64,000 bases of DNA, from NCBI RefSeq assembly GCF_004197395.1, contig NZ_SELS01000008.1, forward strand, positions 124,001 to 188,000. Reading direction: 5' to 3'. The notes beneath the pieces were generated by a model. That model did not search any database and had not been told where the DNA came from. It worked only from the letters and a program-made list of their open reading frames with translations. Source of the stretch: Paraburkholderia sp. UYCP14C. Its GTDB lineage: Bacteria > Pseudomonadota > Gammaproteobacteria > Burkholderiales > Burkholderiaceae. Shown piece after piece: positions 44,694 through 54,126 of the stretch; within the stretch, counting starts at the first letter, position 1; every line of letters starts with the position of its first letter. The translations under genes were made by a program, and so were the position numbers.

Positions 44694-44720
44694 CCAACCA
44701 TTTACCAACACCTTGCCAAC
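44694..44720. repeat. Right copy of the element-end repeat, CCAAC boxes every 11 bp
   Basis: The 17-bp repeat lies at about 44694-44710, followed by a third CCAAC box, giving three boxes at 11-bp spacing (about 44694, 44705, 44716). Helically phased repeats like this are typical arm-binding sites for tyrosine integrases. They are immediately upstream of the integrase. Positions may be off by one base. Confidence 0.65.
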
Positions 44721-44926
44721 AATCGGCGTGAGAATCCGGGGGACCTTAGGAGAACTCAGCCCAGCAAACCCTTGTGTTTACAGGCACTTGGGGGAGCTTG
44801 GGAGATTCTTATGAGAGCCCAACGAATTTCAGTGTGAAGATAACTTCGTTGGGCGCGGCGAAGGCCGATGCTATCTTGCTTCCACTTACTGCTCTTGCGC
44901 CGCCGGGCGGCGCTCTGGAGGCCAAT

Positions 44927-45634
44927 ATGCATTCCCCGCTCGCGCTGGTCCGCGATCCCTCGGCCGATGCCGATACCGATGCGACGGCGCGCTCCGCCGA
45001 ACCCTTCGACGCGCTCGAACAGCTGGTCGGCGTGAACCTCGCGCGGCTGCGCGCCGAACGGCAGCTTTCGCTCGATGCGCTGGCGCGCGCGTCCGGCGTG
45101 TCGCGCGCGATGCTCGCGCAGATCGAGTCGGCCCGCAGCGTGCCGTCGATCAAGGTGCTGTGCAAGGTGGCGGCGGCGCTGAAGGTGTCGGTGGCGGCGT
45201 TCCTGCGCCGTCACGCGACCAACGGCTTCGAGCATCTGCCGGCCGAGCGCTCGGCCCGCGTGGTCAGCGCGAACGGGCGCTACTCGGTGCGCCCGCTCTA
45301 TCCCGACGACGAGTCGATCGCCGCAGAGTTTCACGAACTGCGGATCGCGCCGCTGCATACCGAAGCGGGCGTGCGCCGCGCGCCTGGCACGACGGTGAAT
45401 CTGGTGGTCAGCGACGGCACGCTCGAAGTCAGCGTGCACGACCAGCGCCAGTTGCTCGCGACCGGCGACGCGATCGTGTTCGACGCCGACCAGCCGCACA
45501 GCCTGCGCAATCCCGGCGACACCGAGGCGCGCGCGTTTCGCGTGACGCTGCGGGCCGAGACGCCGCCGCGCTGGGACGTGCCGGCCGCGGGCGTCGCCCG
45601 CGACGAAGCCGCGCGCGAAGGCGTGCCGGGTTGA
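44927..45634 (+). CDS. XRE-family regulator with cupin domain
   Basis: The 235-residue protein has an N-terminal helix-turn-helix (LARLRAERQLSLDALARASGVSRAMLAQIESARSVPSIKVLCKVAAAL, about 35-85) and a C-terminal cupin beta-barrel (about 135-215), the SinR/PuuR-like architecture of regulators that sense small molecules. The ATG at 44927 has a GGAG ribosome-binding site. A longer reading reaching into the element junction is not supported. The regulated genes are not evident. The ribB riboswitch follows downstream. Confidence 0.88.
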   Translation: MHSPLALVRDPSADADTDATARSAEPFDALEQLVGVNLARLRAERQLSLDALARASGVSRAMLAQIESARSVPSIKVLCKVAAALKVSVAAFLRRHATNGFEHLPAERSARVVSANGRYSVRPLYPDDESIAAEFHELRIAPLHTEAGVRRAPGTTVNLVVSDGTLEVSVHDQRQLLATGDAIVFDADQPHSLRNPGDTEARAFRVTLRAETPPRWDVPAAGVARDEAAREGVPG

Positions 45635-45776
45635 GGATCGACGGCGCCCGAGGTTCAGACGCAGGTCAGCGCGTCGATGCAGGTCCAATGCGGTGAGTAG
45701 GGTCTTTTTTCGTCGCGCTGCAGCGCTCGCGCGACTGTTGTATGCTTCGCCGGCCGGTCGATCCGGCAATCAGTGC

Positions 45777-45952
45777 GTCTTCAGGGCGGGGTGAAATTCC
45801 CCACCGGCGGTAAGCCGGCAGCGCGACAGCGCGAGCCGGCAAGCCCGCGAGCGCCCGCGTCGTGGTCTTCGGAATAGCGAAGACCACTGCGGGGTCAGCA
45901 GATCTGGTTAGAAGCCAGAGCCGACGGTCATAGTCCGGATGGAAGAAGATGT
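45777..45952 (+). promoter_or_regulatory. FMN riboswitch (RFN element)
   Basis: The conserved blocks of the RFN aptamer are present: TCAGGGCGGGGTGAAATTCC near 45781, CCGGCGGTAAGCCGGC after it, then AGATCTGGT, AGAAGCCAGAGCCGACGGTCA and the closing TAGTCCGGATGGAAGAAGA (about 45931-45949). It senses FMN and controls ribB downstream. No T-run terminator is visible in the 135 bp to the ribB start, so control probably acts on translation or through Rho. Confidence 0.96.
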
Positions 45953-46087
45953 GCAGATAGTCATGTGCGTTCCGCAACGCCGCCTGTGGCCTGGGCGGCG
46001 GATGAGCGTCCGCTTTCGCGCGGCGCCTGGGCGGCGCGTGTCAGTCTGTTTGCAATGCCCTGAAACGTTTCTCGCCCAACTTTTGCG

Positions 46088-46822
46088 ATGAGCGTTTCAA
46101 CCATGTCCTTTGCTACTTTTCCCGCTCCGTCGACGATCGCAGACGATGCCTTCGCCGATCTCCCTCTGCTGGCCACCGAAGCCGTTCCGCCGCGTATCGC
46201 CGCCGCCTTGCAGGCGCTGCGCGAGGGTCGCGCCGTGGTGCTGCAGGACGACCACGACCGCGAGAACGAAGCCGATCTGATCGTCGCGGCCGAGCGCCTG
46301 TCGGTCGAAACGATGGCGCTGCTGATCCGCGAATGCAGCGGCATCGTGTGCCTGTGCCTGCCCGACGACAAGATCCGCGCGCTCGAACTGCCGCCGATGG
46401 CCGTCAACAACGAAAGTCGCCACGGCACCGCGTTCACGGTGTCGATCGAAGCGCGCGAAGGCGTCAGCACCGGCGTGTCCGCGCAGGATCGCGTGACGAC
46501 GATCCGCGCCGCGATCGCCGATACGGCCAAGCCCGCCGACATCGTGCGCCCCGGCCACGTGTTCCCGCTGCGCGCGATGCCCGGCGGCGTGCTGGCGCGG
46601 CGCGGCCACACCGAAGGCACCGTCGATCTGGCGATCCTCGCGGGCCTGAAGCCGGCCGGCGTGCTGTGCGAACTGATGAACGCCGACGGCACGATGACGC
46701 GCGGCGCGGACGTCGAGCGCTTCGCCGCGCAACACGATCTGCCGATGCTGACGATCGCCGAGCTCGTCGAGTTTCGCGAGGCGCTCGCGCAGGTGCGCGA
46801 GGGCGCGATGGCCGAGGCTTGA
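46088..46822 (+). CDS. ribB: 3,4-dihydroxy-2-butanone-4-phosphate synthase
   Basis: This enzyme makes the four-carbon unit for riboflavin from ribulose 5-phosphate. The 244-residue protein shows [12 protein letters not shown] (metal-binding Glu), [10 protein letters not shown] and [11 protein letters not shown] with the catalytic His. It is a single-domain enzyme without the GTP cyclohydrolase II half found in RibBA. A non-conserved N-terminal extension of about 30 residues is present. Start codon choice between 46088 and 46103 is uncertain. An FMN riboswitch lies upstream. Confidence 0.94.
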   Translation: MSVSTMSFATFPAPSTIADDAFADLPLLATEAVPPRIAAALQALREGRAVVLQDDHDRENEADLIVAAERLSVETMALLIRECSGIVCLCLPDDKIRALELPPMAVNNESRHGTAFTVSIEAREGVSTGVSAQDRVTTIRAAIADTAKPADIVRPGHVFPLRAMPGGVLARRGHTEGTVDLAILAGLKPAGVLCELMNADGTMTRGADVERFAAQHDLPMLTIAELVEFREALAQVREGAMAEA

Positions 46823-46860
46823 CGGGGCATCCTTCAAGTCGTAAGCGATCCCACTACGCA

Positions 46861-46896
46861 AAAAGCCGGTTCTTCGGAAGAAGAACCGGCTTTTTT
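46861..46896. terminator. Bidirectional terminator between ribB and the HAD phosphatase gene
   Basis: A perfect 15-bp stem (46861-46875 with 46880-46894) has a GGAA loop and flanking A and T runs, so it serves both convergent transcripts. Confidence 0.94.
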
Positions 46897-46915
46897 ACTG
46901 GCCTCGTAGAAACCG

Positions 46916-47602
46916 CTACGACTGCACGTCGCCGAACTCGCCGCGCACGCCCGCCTCGACGAGCGCCGGCAATTCATCCATGTGCTTCATGATTCGCGTG
47001 ATGCCCATCGCGCGCAGCGCATCCGCGTAGCCATCCGGAATATGACTCGCGCCGACGAATGCGATCGTCTTCATGCCCGCCGCGCGCGCAGCGTTCAAAC
47101 CCGCGACGCTGTCCTCGACGACGAGGCAGCGCGCCGGCTCAATGCCGAGCGTCGTGGCCGCGAACACATAGACGTCGGGATATGGTTTCGGCCGCGCGAC
47201 CTGCTCGGCGCTGAACACGCGCTCGCCGAAAATCTGCTGCAAACCGGCGCGCCGCACCGATGCGGCGACCCGCGTCATGCGGCTGTTCGACACCACCGCG
47301 GCCGGCAGCGTCACGCGTTGCAGCGCGTCGCGCACGCCGTGGATCGGACCGAGCGACGCGGCGAGCGCGATCTCGACGTGGTGCTCGATCGTATCGAGGA
47401 AGTCCGCGGGCAGCGTGATGTCGAACTGCTTTTCGAGGCCGGCAAGAAAGCGCGAGGTTTGCTGGCCGAACGCGGTTTTGACGACCGGGGCGAAATCGAG
47501 GCCGGGGAAGGTGGCCGTCAGCGTGTCGAACATCACGCGATCGGCGATGACTTCACTGTCGACGAGCACGCCGTCGCAGTCACAGATGAGGTGGTCGATC
47601 AT
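46916..47602 (-). CDS. HAD family phosphatase
   Basis: This 228-residue haloacid-dehalogenase-type hydrolase (subfamily IA) has motif I DCDGVLVDSE with nucleophile Asp8 and acid-base Asp10, motif II Ser in VVSNSR, the Lys in ARPKPYPDVY and the acidic motif VVEDSVAGLNAARAAGM. It resembles YieH/YfbT-like sugar-phosphate phosphatases. The substrate is unknown. It lies between ribB and glpK, and both neighbours handle phosphorylated sugars or polyols, but that is no proof. Confidence 0.88.
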   Translation of the reverse strand: MIDHLICDCDGVLVDSEVIADRVMFDTLTATFPGLDFAPVVKTAFGQQTSRFLAGLEKQFDITLPADFLDTIEHHVEIALAASLGPIHGVRDALQRVTLPAAVVSNSRMTRVAASVRRAGLQQIFGERVFSAEQVARPKPYPDVYVFAATTLGIEPARCLVVEDSVAGLNAARAAGMKTIAFVGASHIPDGYADALRAMGITRIMKHMDELPALVEAGVRGEFGDVQS

Positions 47603-47733
47603 GCCTGAGAAGCGGTAAGCGCAAGGCGCGCGGGCGGCGGGTTGCGGGCCCGCTCACCGGGGTGAAAAGCGTCATCATACGTGCTTTCGGAGCTCGTCCT
47701 TTGGGCGTTCCGCGCGCCCGTGGCCTTGCCGCC

Positions 47734-49233
<1,500 letters not shown>

Positions 49234-49492
49234 TGTCTCTTCTCCATGCATGTTGCGGATTGCCGGGTTGCTGGCCGGCGGCGCAAGCGGCGTGTTGTTG
49301 TGAGCGGGCCGCCATAGTGTGAGGGCGCGTCCCGGTGTCGTCCAGCCGAAGCTGCGAGGGGGCCGGCCGCGGGCTTGCGGGCGGCGTGCGCCGTTTCCGT
49401 CGGCTCGCGCCCGGTTGTTTCGCCCGGGATCGCGCCAAGTTGCGTTGGCTGCCGCTTTTGACGGGGAATGCCTGTTTGCCCGGTCGTGCCGC

Positions 49493-51040
49493 CTACGCGC
49501 TCTGCCGGGCCGGCTCGCGCGCGAACCATTCGTCGATGTCTCGCGTGACTTGCTCGAGCGTGCCCGGCGCGACGTGCAGGCCGAGCTTCGAGCGCCGCCA
49601 CAGCACGTCCTGCGCGCTACGCGCCCATTCGGTATCGCGCAGATAAACCAGCTCGGCTTCGTGCAGTCCCGGCGCGAACTCGCGGCCCAGCTCGGCGCGC
49701 GAGCGCGCAAGGCCGATCACGCGATTCGCGCGTGTGCCGTACGCGCGTGCGAGCCGATGCGCGAGCGATGCCGGCAGCCACGCATGCTCGCGGGAGAACT
49801 CGCCGAGAAAGCGATTGAAGTTCGCCTGCGCGATGTCGCCGCCCGGCAGCGGCGCGCCGACAGTCCACGCGGCCGCGTCGTGGCGCAGTGCCTCGCTGAG
49901 CGTATCGACCGCTTGCTCGGCGAGCTTGCGAAAGGTCGTGATCTTGCCGCCGAACACGGACAGCAGCGGTGCTTCGGCCGCGGGCGCATCGAGTTCGAGC
50001 GAGTAGTCGCGCGTGACCGCCGACGGATTGTCCGCGTTCTCGTCCTCCAGCAGCGGGCGCACGCCCGAATAGCTCCAGCGCACGTCGGCGGGCGAGATCT
50101 TCTGCCTGAAGTAGCGGTTGATCGAATCGCACAGGTACTGCGTTTCGTTGGCGTCGATCGCGACTTGCGACGGGTCGCCGCGATATTCGAGGTCGGTGGT
50201 GCCGATCAGCGTGTAGTCGTGCTCGTACGGAATCGCGAAGATGATCCGCTTGTCGGGGTTCTGGAAGATGTACGCGTGGTCGTGCTCGAACAGGCGCCGC
50301 GTGACGATGTGGCTGCCCTTGACGAGCCGCACGCTATGCGTCGACGGCAGGCCGAGCGCGCCTTTCAGGAGCTCGCCGACCCACGGGCCCGCCGCATTCG
50401 CGATGGCCGAAGCGCGCACGTCGAGCGTCGTGCCGTCCGCGCGTTGCAGTCGCGCGCGCCACTCGCCGCCGGCGCGCTCGGCGTTGACCAGCTTCGTGCG
50501 CGTGAGGATCGTTGCGCCGCGCTCGTGCGCGTCGAGCGCGTTCAGCACGACGAGGCGCGCGTCGTTGACCCAGCCGTCCGAGTAAACGAAGCCGCGCGTG
50601 ATCGACTCGACGAGCGGCGCGCCGGCCGGATGCCGGCTCATCACGATGCCGCGCGAGCCCGGCAGCAGCTCGCGCTTGGCCAGATGGTCGTACAGGAACA
50701 GACCCGCGCGGATCAGCCACGCGGGGCGCAGATCCGGCATATGCGGCATCACGAAGCGCAGCGGCCAGATGATGTGCGGCGCCGCGCGCAGCAGCGTTTC
50801 GCGCTCCTGCAGCGCCTTGCGCACGAGCCCGAACTCGCGGTACTCGAGATAGCGCAGGCCGCCGTGGATCAGCTTGGTACTCGCCGACGACGTATGCGCG
50901 GCCAGATCGTCCTGCTCGCACAGCAGCACCGACAGGCCACGGCCTGCCGCGTCGCGGGCGATACCCGCGCCGTTGATCCCGCCACCCACGACGAGCAAAT
51001 CGTATTTCGTGCCTTGTGCCACCGGCTGAGTCCTCTGCAT
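49493..51040 (-). CDS. glpD: Glycerol-3-phosphate dehydrogenase (aerobic)
   Basis: This FAD membrane-associated enzyme oxidises glycerol 3-phosphate to dihydroxyacetone phosphate and feeds electrons to quinone. It has about 515 residues. The FAD motif [19 protein letters not shown] lies at the N-terminus, followed by [20 protein letters not shown], and the glycerol phosphate-binding region is present. The start at 51040 is preferred, but an ATG at 51082 is also open and would add 14 residues. A GlpR-type operator lies just upstream. Confidence 0.93.
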   Translation of the reverse strand: MQRTQPVAQGTKYDLLVVGGGINGAGIARDAAGRGLSVLLCEQDDLAAHTSSASTKLIHGGLRYLEYREFGLVRKALQERETLLRAAPHIIWPLRFVMPHMPDLRPAWLIRAGLFLYDHLAKRELLPGSRGIVMSRHPAGAPLVESITRGFVYSDGWVNDARLVVLNALDAHERGATILTRTKLVNAERAGGEWRARLQRADGTTLDVRASAIANAAGPWVGELLKGALGLPSTHSVRLVKGSHIVTRRLFEHDHAYIFQNPDKRIIFAIPYEHDYTLIGTTDLEYRGDPSQVAIDANETQYLCDSINRYFRQKISPADVRWSYSGVRPLLEDENADNPSAVTRDYSLELDAPAAEAPLLSVFGGKITTFRKLAEQAVDTLSEALRHDAAAWTVGAPLPGGDIAQANFNRFLGEFSREHAWLPASLAHRLARAYGTRANRVIGLARSRAELGREFAPGLHEAELVYLRDTEWARSAQDVLWRRSKLGLHVAPGTLEQVTRDIDEWFAREPARQSA

Positions 51041-51082
51041 CGAATCTGGAAGTTGGGTTGGAAAGCTAATCGAACGGTTCAT

Positions 51083-51096
51083 GTTCGTTTTCGAAC
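51083..51096. promoter_or_regulatory. GlpR-type operator before glpD
   Basis: GTTCG-TTTT-CGAAC is a perfect inverted repeat and contains TTCG(four A/T)CGAA, the core of the E. coli GlpR consensus. A partial half-site follows at 51101-51115 (TGAACATATTCGAA). The glpR gene lies 2 kb away, so repression of glpD by GlpR, lifted by glycerol 3-phosphate, is likely. The site is close to the alternative glpD start at 51082. Confidence 0.75.
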
Positions 51097-51222
51097 TTTA
51101 ATGAACATATTCGAAAAAGTAAAGTTCGCTTGATCCGAGCGAGCCCGGGCCGAATGGCCAGGGAGTGGCGCAACGTGCGGCCGCGGACGATACTCTCGGC
51201 AGCAGCCATTTCGAGGTGATGT

Positions 51223-51597
51223 ATGCGTGGATTTTTGATGATCGGCGCGGCGGCGCTGATGGCGGGATGCGTCAGCACGCCGAGTCTGGAGGGGACGAGG
51301 GGCGCGACGTCGTTCGAGGCGTTGCAGAAGATGTGCTCGCCGCAAACCGTCGATTACGGTAGCGACGCGCAGATCGTCTACGAGACGTTTTTCGATGCCT
51401 ACGTGGCGAACCGGCGCGGCCGGCTGTCGAACGACGACTTCTGCAAGTTCCAGGCATCGATTGCGCAGCGCCATGCGAGCGAGGCGGGGAGCAGCGATCC
51501 GAAGGTGCGCAACCAGTGGGTCGAGTTCTTCAACGAGCAGCGCGCACAGGCGATCAGCTGGCGTTCGGCGGTCGATCCGACTTTGCGCAGCGGATAA
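51223..51597 (+). CDS. Putative lipoprotein, function unknown
   Basis: The 124-residue protein has a type II signal sequence (MRGFLMIGAAALMAGC) with the lipobox LMAGC, so Cys16 should be lipidated. The mature part is soluble, with about 60 residues before an abundant helical region (FCKFQASIAQRH). No domain is recognised. It is transcribed divergently from glpD and converges on a TetR-type gene. Confidence 0.7.
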   Translation: MRGFLMIGAAALMAGCVSTPSLEGTRGATSFEALQKMCSPQTVDYGSDAQIVYETFFDAYVANRRGRLSNDDFCKFQASIAQRHASEAGSSDPKVRNQWVEFFNEQRAQAISWRSAVDPTLRSG

Positions 51598-51658
51598 GCG
51601 GCGGCGGGTCGACCGACGAGCCTGCTTCTCGGGCCGCCGGCCCGCCCGGCGCCGAGGT

Positions 51659-52312
51659 TCACTTGTGCGGCGCCAACGCTCCGCGCCACAGCATGCGCAA
51701 AATTTGCGCGAACACGGCTTCGCGCGATGGTTGCTGCCCGCTGTCGCCGATGGACTCGGCCTGTTGCGTCGCCGGGGGCGGCAACTGGTTCGCGAGCGCG
51801 AGCATCGTGAAACCGTGCAGGCTCGTCCAGTACGCATAGCCGATCAGGCGCGGATCGCCTTCGAGAACGCCCGCCGCAACGAGCCGCTCGAAGTGCGCTT
51901 CGAGCAGACGCCACGCACGCTGCGACGCCGCGGCCAGTTCGGGGTAAGCGCCTTGCTGTTGCGGTGTCTGATCGAACATCAAACGGTAAGCGTGCGGCTC
52001 ATCGAGCGCGAAGGCGACGTAGGCCCGGCTGACGGCGCTGTGATCGATGGCGGGGGCGTTCGCGGGGATGGCTTGCGCGGCCGCTTCGAGCCGCGCGGCG
52101 AAACGGTTGAACGCGGCGGCGCGGACCATCGCCAGAATCTCTTCCTTGTCGCGGAAATAGCGATACGGTGTCATCGCGCTGCAGCCAAGCTCCTTCGCCA
52201 GTTCGCGCATCGTCACGCCTTGCGCGCCGCGCGTCGCAAACGCATTTTCGGCGACGCGCCGCATGGCTTCGCGAAACTGCTGGATCTGGTCGGCGGAGAG
52301 GGTCTTGGGCAT
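51659..52312 (-). CDS. TetR family transcriptional regulator
   Basis: The 217-residue protein has an N-terminal helix-turn-helix (GVTMRELAKELGCSAMTPYRYFRDKEEI, about 33-60) and an all-helical ligand-binding C-terminal domain. It is a single dimeric regulator with unknown ligand and targets. The nearest genes are a small lipoprotein gene and a small orphan gene, both on its flanks. Confidence 0.9.
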   Translation of the reverse strand: MPKTLSADQIQQFREAMRRVAENAFATRGAQGVTMRELAKELGCSAMTPYRYFRDKEEILAMVRAAAFNRFAARLEAAAQAIPANAPAIDHSAVSRAYVAFALDEPHAYRLMFDQTPQQQGAYPELAAASQRAWRLLEAHFERLVAAGVLEGDPRLIGYAYWTSLHGFTMLALANQLPPPATQQAESIGDSGQQPSREAVFAQILRMLWRGALAPHK

Positions 52313-52500
52313 GCGCGATGGCGGGAAGTCCGTCGCGTGAATTTACTGTGTAAATGAGATGCGCACAACAAAGGGCCGCGAATGCGGCCCGCTGTCAGTT
52401 CAATGGGATGACGCGAAGTCGGAAGATGAGAGCGCGCGCGCAACCGCGAGGGCGGCGTGAACACGCCGCCAACGACTCCCGAAGCAACTGCCGGTAAAAC

Positions 52501-52698
52501 TCAGGAATAACGTTTGATGGCCCGCAATGCGGTGTCGCCGGATTCGGTCACGCGCCATTCTTCGTTGCCAGATGCGAGGCGTTCGAGTTGCACCAGTTGG
52601 CGTTCGAGCAACGCATCGAGTTCTTCTCGGTCCATTTCGACCTGGTTGGGGGCGTCCTTGACGAGCAACAACGTGGCGAATTCATGCGGACTCAGCAT
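52501..52698 (-). CDS. Small protein, unknown function
   Basis: This 65-residue soluble protein is Leu/Glu-rich and helical, and ends WRVTESGDTALRAIKRYS, which looks like a winged-helix wing and end helix. A GGAGAG ribosome-binding site precedes the ATG at 52698. It resembles small conserved Burkholderia proteins without assigned function. Similar tails are found in DNA-binding regulators, but no such function can be claimed. Confidence 0.6.
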   Translation of the reverse strand: MLSPHEFATLLLVKDAPNQVEMDREELDALLERQLVQLERLASGNEEWRVTESGDTALRAIKRYS

Positions 52699-53006
52699 CG
52701 TTCTCTCCATGTCAGCAAATCGCGGACAGCCTTGCAGTCGACCGGCAGGCCGGCGTGGCGTCCGCTACAGGATCAGGGCGGGAGGTACGGCTTACACGAC
52801 AGATTCACACAACCGACGCCGTGCGAAACTCGCAACGCACGCTGGGGAACTGGAGTGTAGGCGAGCACCGATGAAACGCCAACCTGGTCCCCGTAAATTT
52901 TCCATTTGACAATTGGATGCGCGACCGGCGGTCCGGCCCCGGCGTCAAATTCTTGATTTCACTCGAAGTTTTGCGTGCACCGCAGCATGGCGGAGAATGC
53001 CTGGAA

Positions 53007-53786
53007 TTATCCGGCAATATAGATTTGACAATTGGCGGCGCTCAGCGCTTCGGCCATGTCGGCGGGCGGTGCGGCGTCGGTGAACAGCGCGTCGATCTGC
53101 TCCAGATGTCCCTGGCGAACTAGCGCCGGGCGGCCAAACTTGGAGTGATCGGCGGCGAGGAACACGGTGCGCGCATGCTCGATGATCGCCTCGGCGACAC
53201 GCACTTCGCGCGTGTCGAAATCGCGCAGCGTCCCGTCCGTTTCGATGCTCGATGTGCCGATGATCGCGAAATCGACCTTGAATTGCCGGATGAAATCGAT
53301 CGCCAGTTCGCCGACGATGCCCTTGTCCCACGGCCGCACGATGCCGCCCGTCACCAGCACTTCGCAATCCGGGTAGCCGCTCATCATGCTCGCGACGTTC
53401 AGATTGTTGGTGATCACGCGCAGTCCACGGTGGCGGTTCAGCGCGCGTGCCACTTCCTCGGTGGTCGTGCCGAGGTTGATGAACAGCGACGCCTGATCGG
53501 GAATGTGAGTGGCCACCAGCGCCGCGATGCGTCGTTTCTCCTCATGGAACATGCGCTGACGCGCAGTGTAGGAGACGTTCTCGGAGCTGGTCGGCAGGCT
53601 GGCGCCGCCATGATAGCGGCGCAGCAGATTCATATCGGCGAGCCAGTTGACGTCGCGGCGGATCGTCTGCGGGGTGACGTCGAAGTGGCTCGCGAGGTCG
53701 TCCACGGTCACGAAGCCGTCGCGTTGCACCCACTCCAGCAATTCCTGTTGCCGGGCGTTGAGAGTCAGGCGGGGGTCTCGTGTCAT
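53007..53786 (-). CDS. glpR: DeoR family repressor, GlpR type
   Basis: This 259-residue regulator has a DeoR-type helix-turn-helix at residues 8-60 (RQQELLEWVQRDGFVTVDDLASHFDVTPQTIRRDVNWLADMNLLRRYHGGA) and a DeoRC effector domain. The pattern VITNNLNVASMMSGYPDCEVLVTGGIVRPWDKGIVG is typical of GlpR, which releases DNA on binding glycerol 3-phosphate. The start at 53786 is preferred over longer readings. It lies near, but is not operonic with, glpD and glpK. Confidence 0.88.
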   Translation of the reverse strand: MTRDPRLTLNARQQELLEWVQRDGFVTVDDLASHFDVTPQTIRRDVNWLADMNLLRRYHGGASLPTSSENVSYTARQRMFHEEKRRIAALVATHIPDQASLFINLGTTTEEVARALNRHRGLRVITNNLNVASMMSGYPDCEVLVTGGIVRPWDKGIVGELAIDFIRQFKVDFAIIGTSSIETDGTLRDFDTREVRVAEAIIEHARTVFLAADHSKFGRPALVRQGHLEQIDALFTDAAPPADMAEALSAANCQIYIAG

Positions 53787-53988
53787 GGGTCTCGGGGGGT
53801 GGCTATGGTGTCGGCGTGCTTTGATTCGATCATCGACCGGCCGGCCGGAAGCGGGGCCGACGAAGAGCGCGGTTGCGGCTATTGTAAGACCATCGGGCCC
53901 CTTGTCCGCCAACTGACGCAGTGCGCATAAACTTCACGCAGAGGTTTCGAATCCGCCCCGAATCCTCATTCAGGCGCGATACGCATTT

Positions 53989-54007
53989 ATTCATTTGATA
54001 AATGAAT
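53989..54007. promoter_or_regulatory. 8-bp-arm palindrome upstream of the gamma-glutamyltransferase gene
   Basis: ATTCATTT-GAT-AAATGAAT is a perfect inverted repeat, AT-rich in a GC-rich setting, 120 bp before the start of the transferase gene. It could be an operator of a dimeric regulator. The rest of the 340-bp gap from 53787 to 54126 holds no recognisable gene. Confidence 0.45.
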
Positions 54008-54126
54008 TTGTTTTTTGGCCCGCTTCGCGATGCAATCCTGGGTTCCGCGATTTACCTGCTTTACAACCTTTCCCATGATGTCCGGCGACTTTTTCGTGCC
54101 GGCCCGCGCTTTCGAGAGTGTTCGAC

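Larger units (their letters stand above)
34453..44710. mobile_element. Candidate phage satellite (PICI-like integrated element)
   Basis: A 17-bp direct repeat, CCAACCATTTACCAACA, occurs at 34453-34469 and about 44694-44710, just upstream of the integrase start. Between the copies lie an integrase, AlpA-like and ribbon-helix-helix regulators, a RepA-like helicase with an iteron-rich region, about nine small phage-type genes including two terminase-small-subunit-like proteins, and cargo. Capsid, portal, tail and large terminase genes are absent. That content fits a satellite that depends on a helper phage. The base composition is visibly lower in GC than the flanks. The repeat may be the arm-binding sites rather than the crossover core, so exact ends are uncertain. 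Confidence 0.7.

Noticed and set aside
44712-44926. A tRNA gene at the element junction as attachment site
   Set aside because: No cloverleaf or tRNA end could be found at either end of the element.
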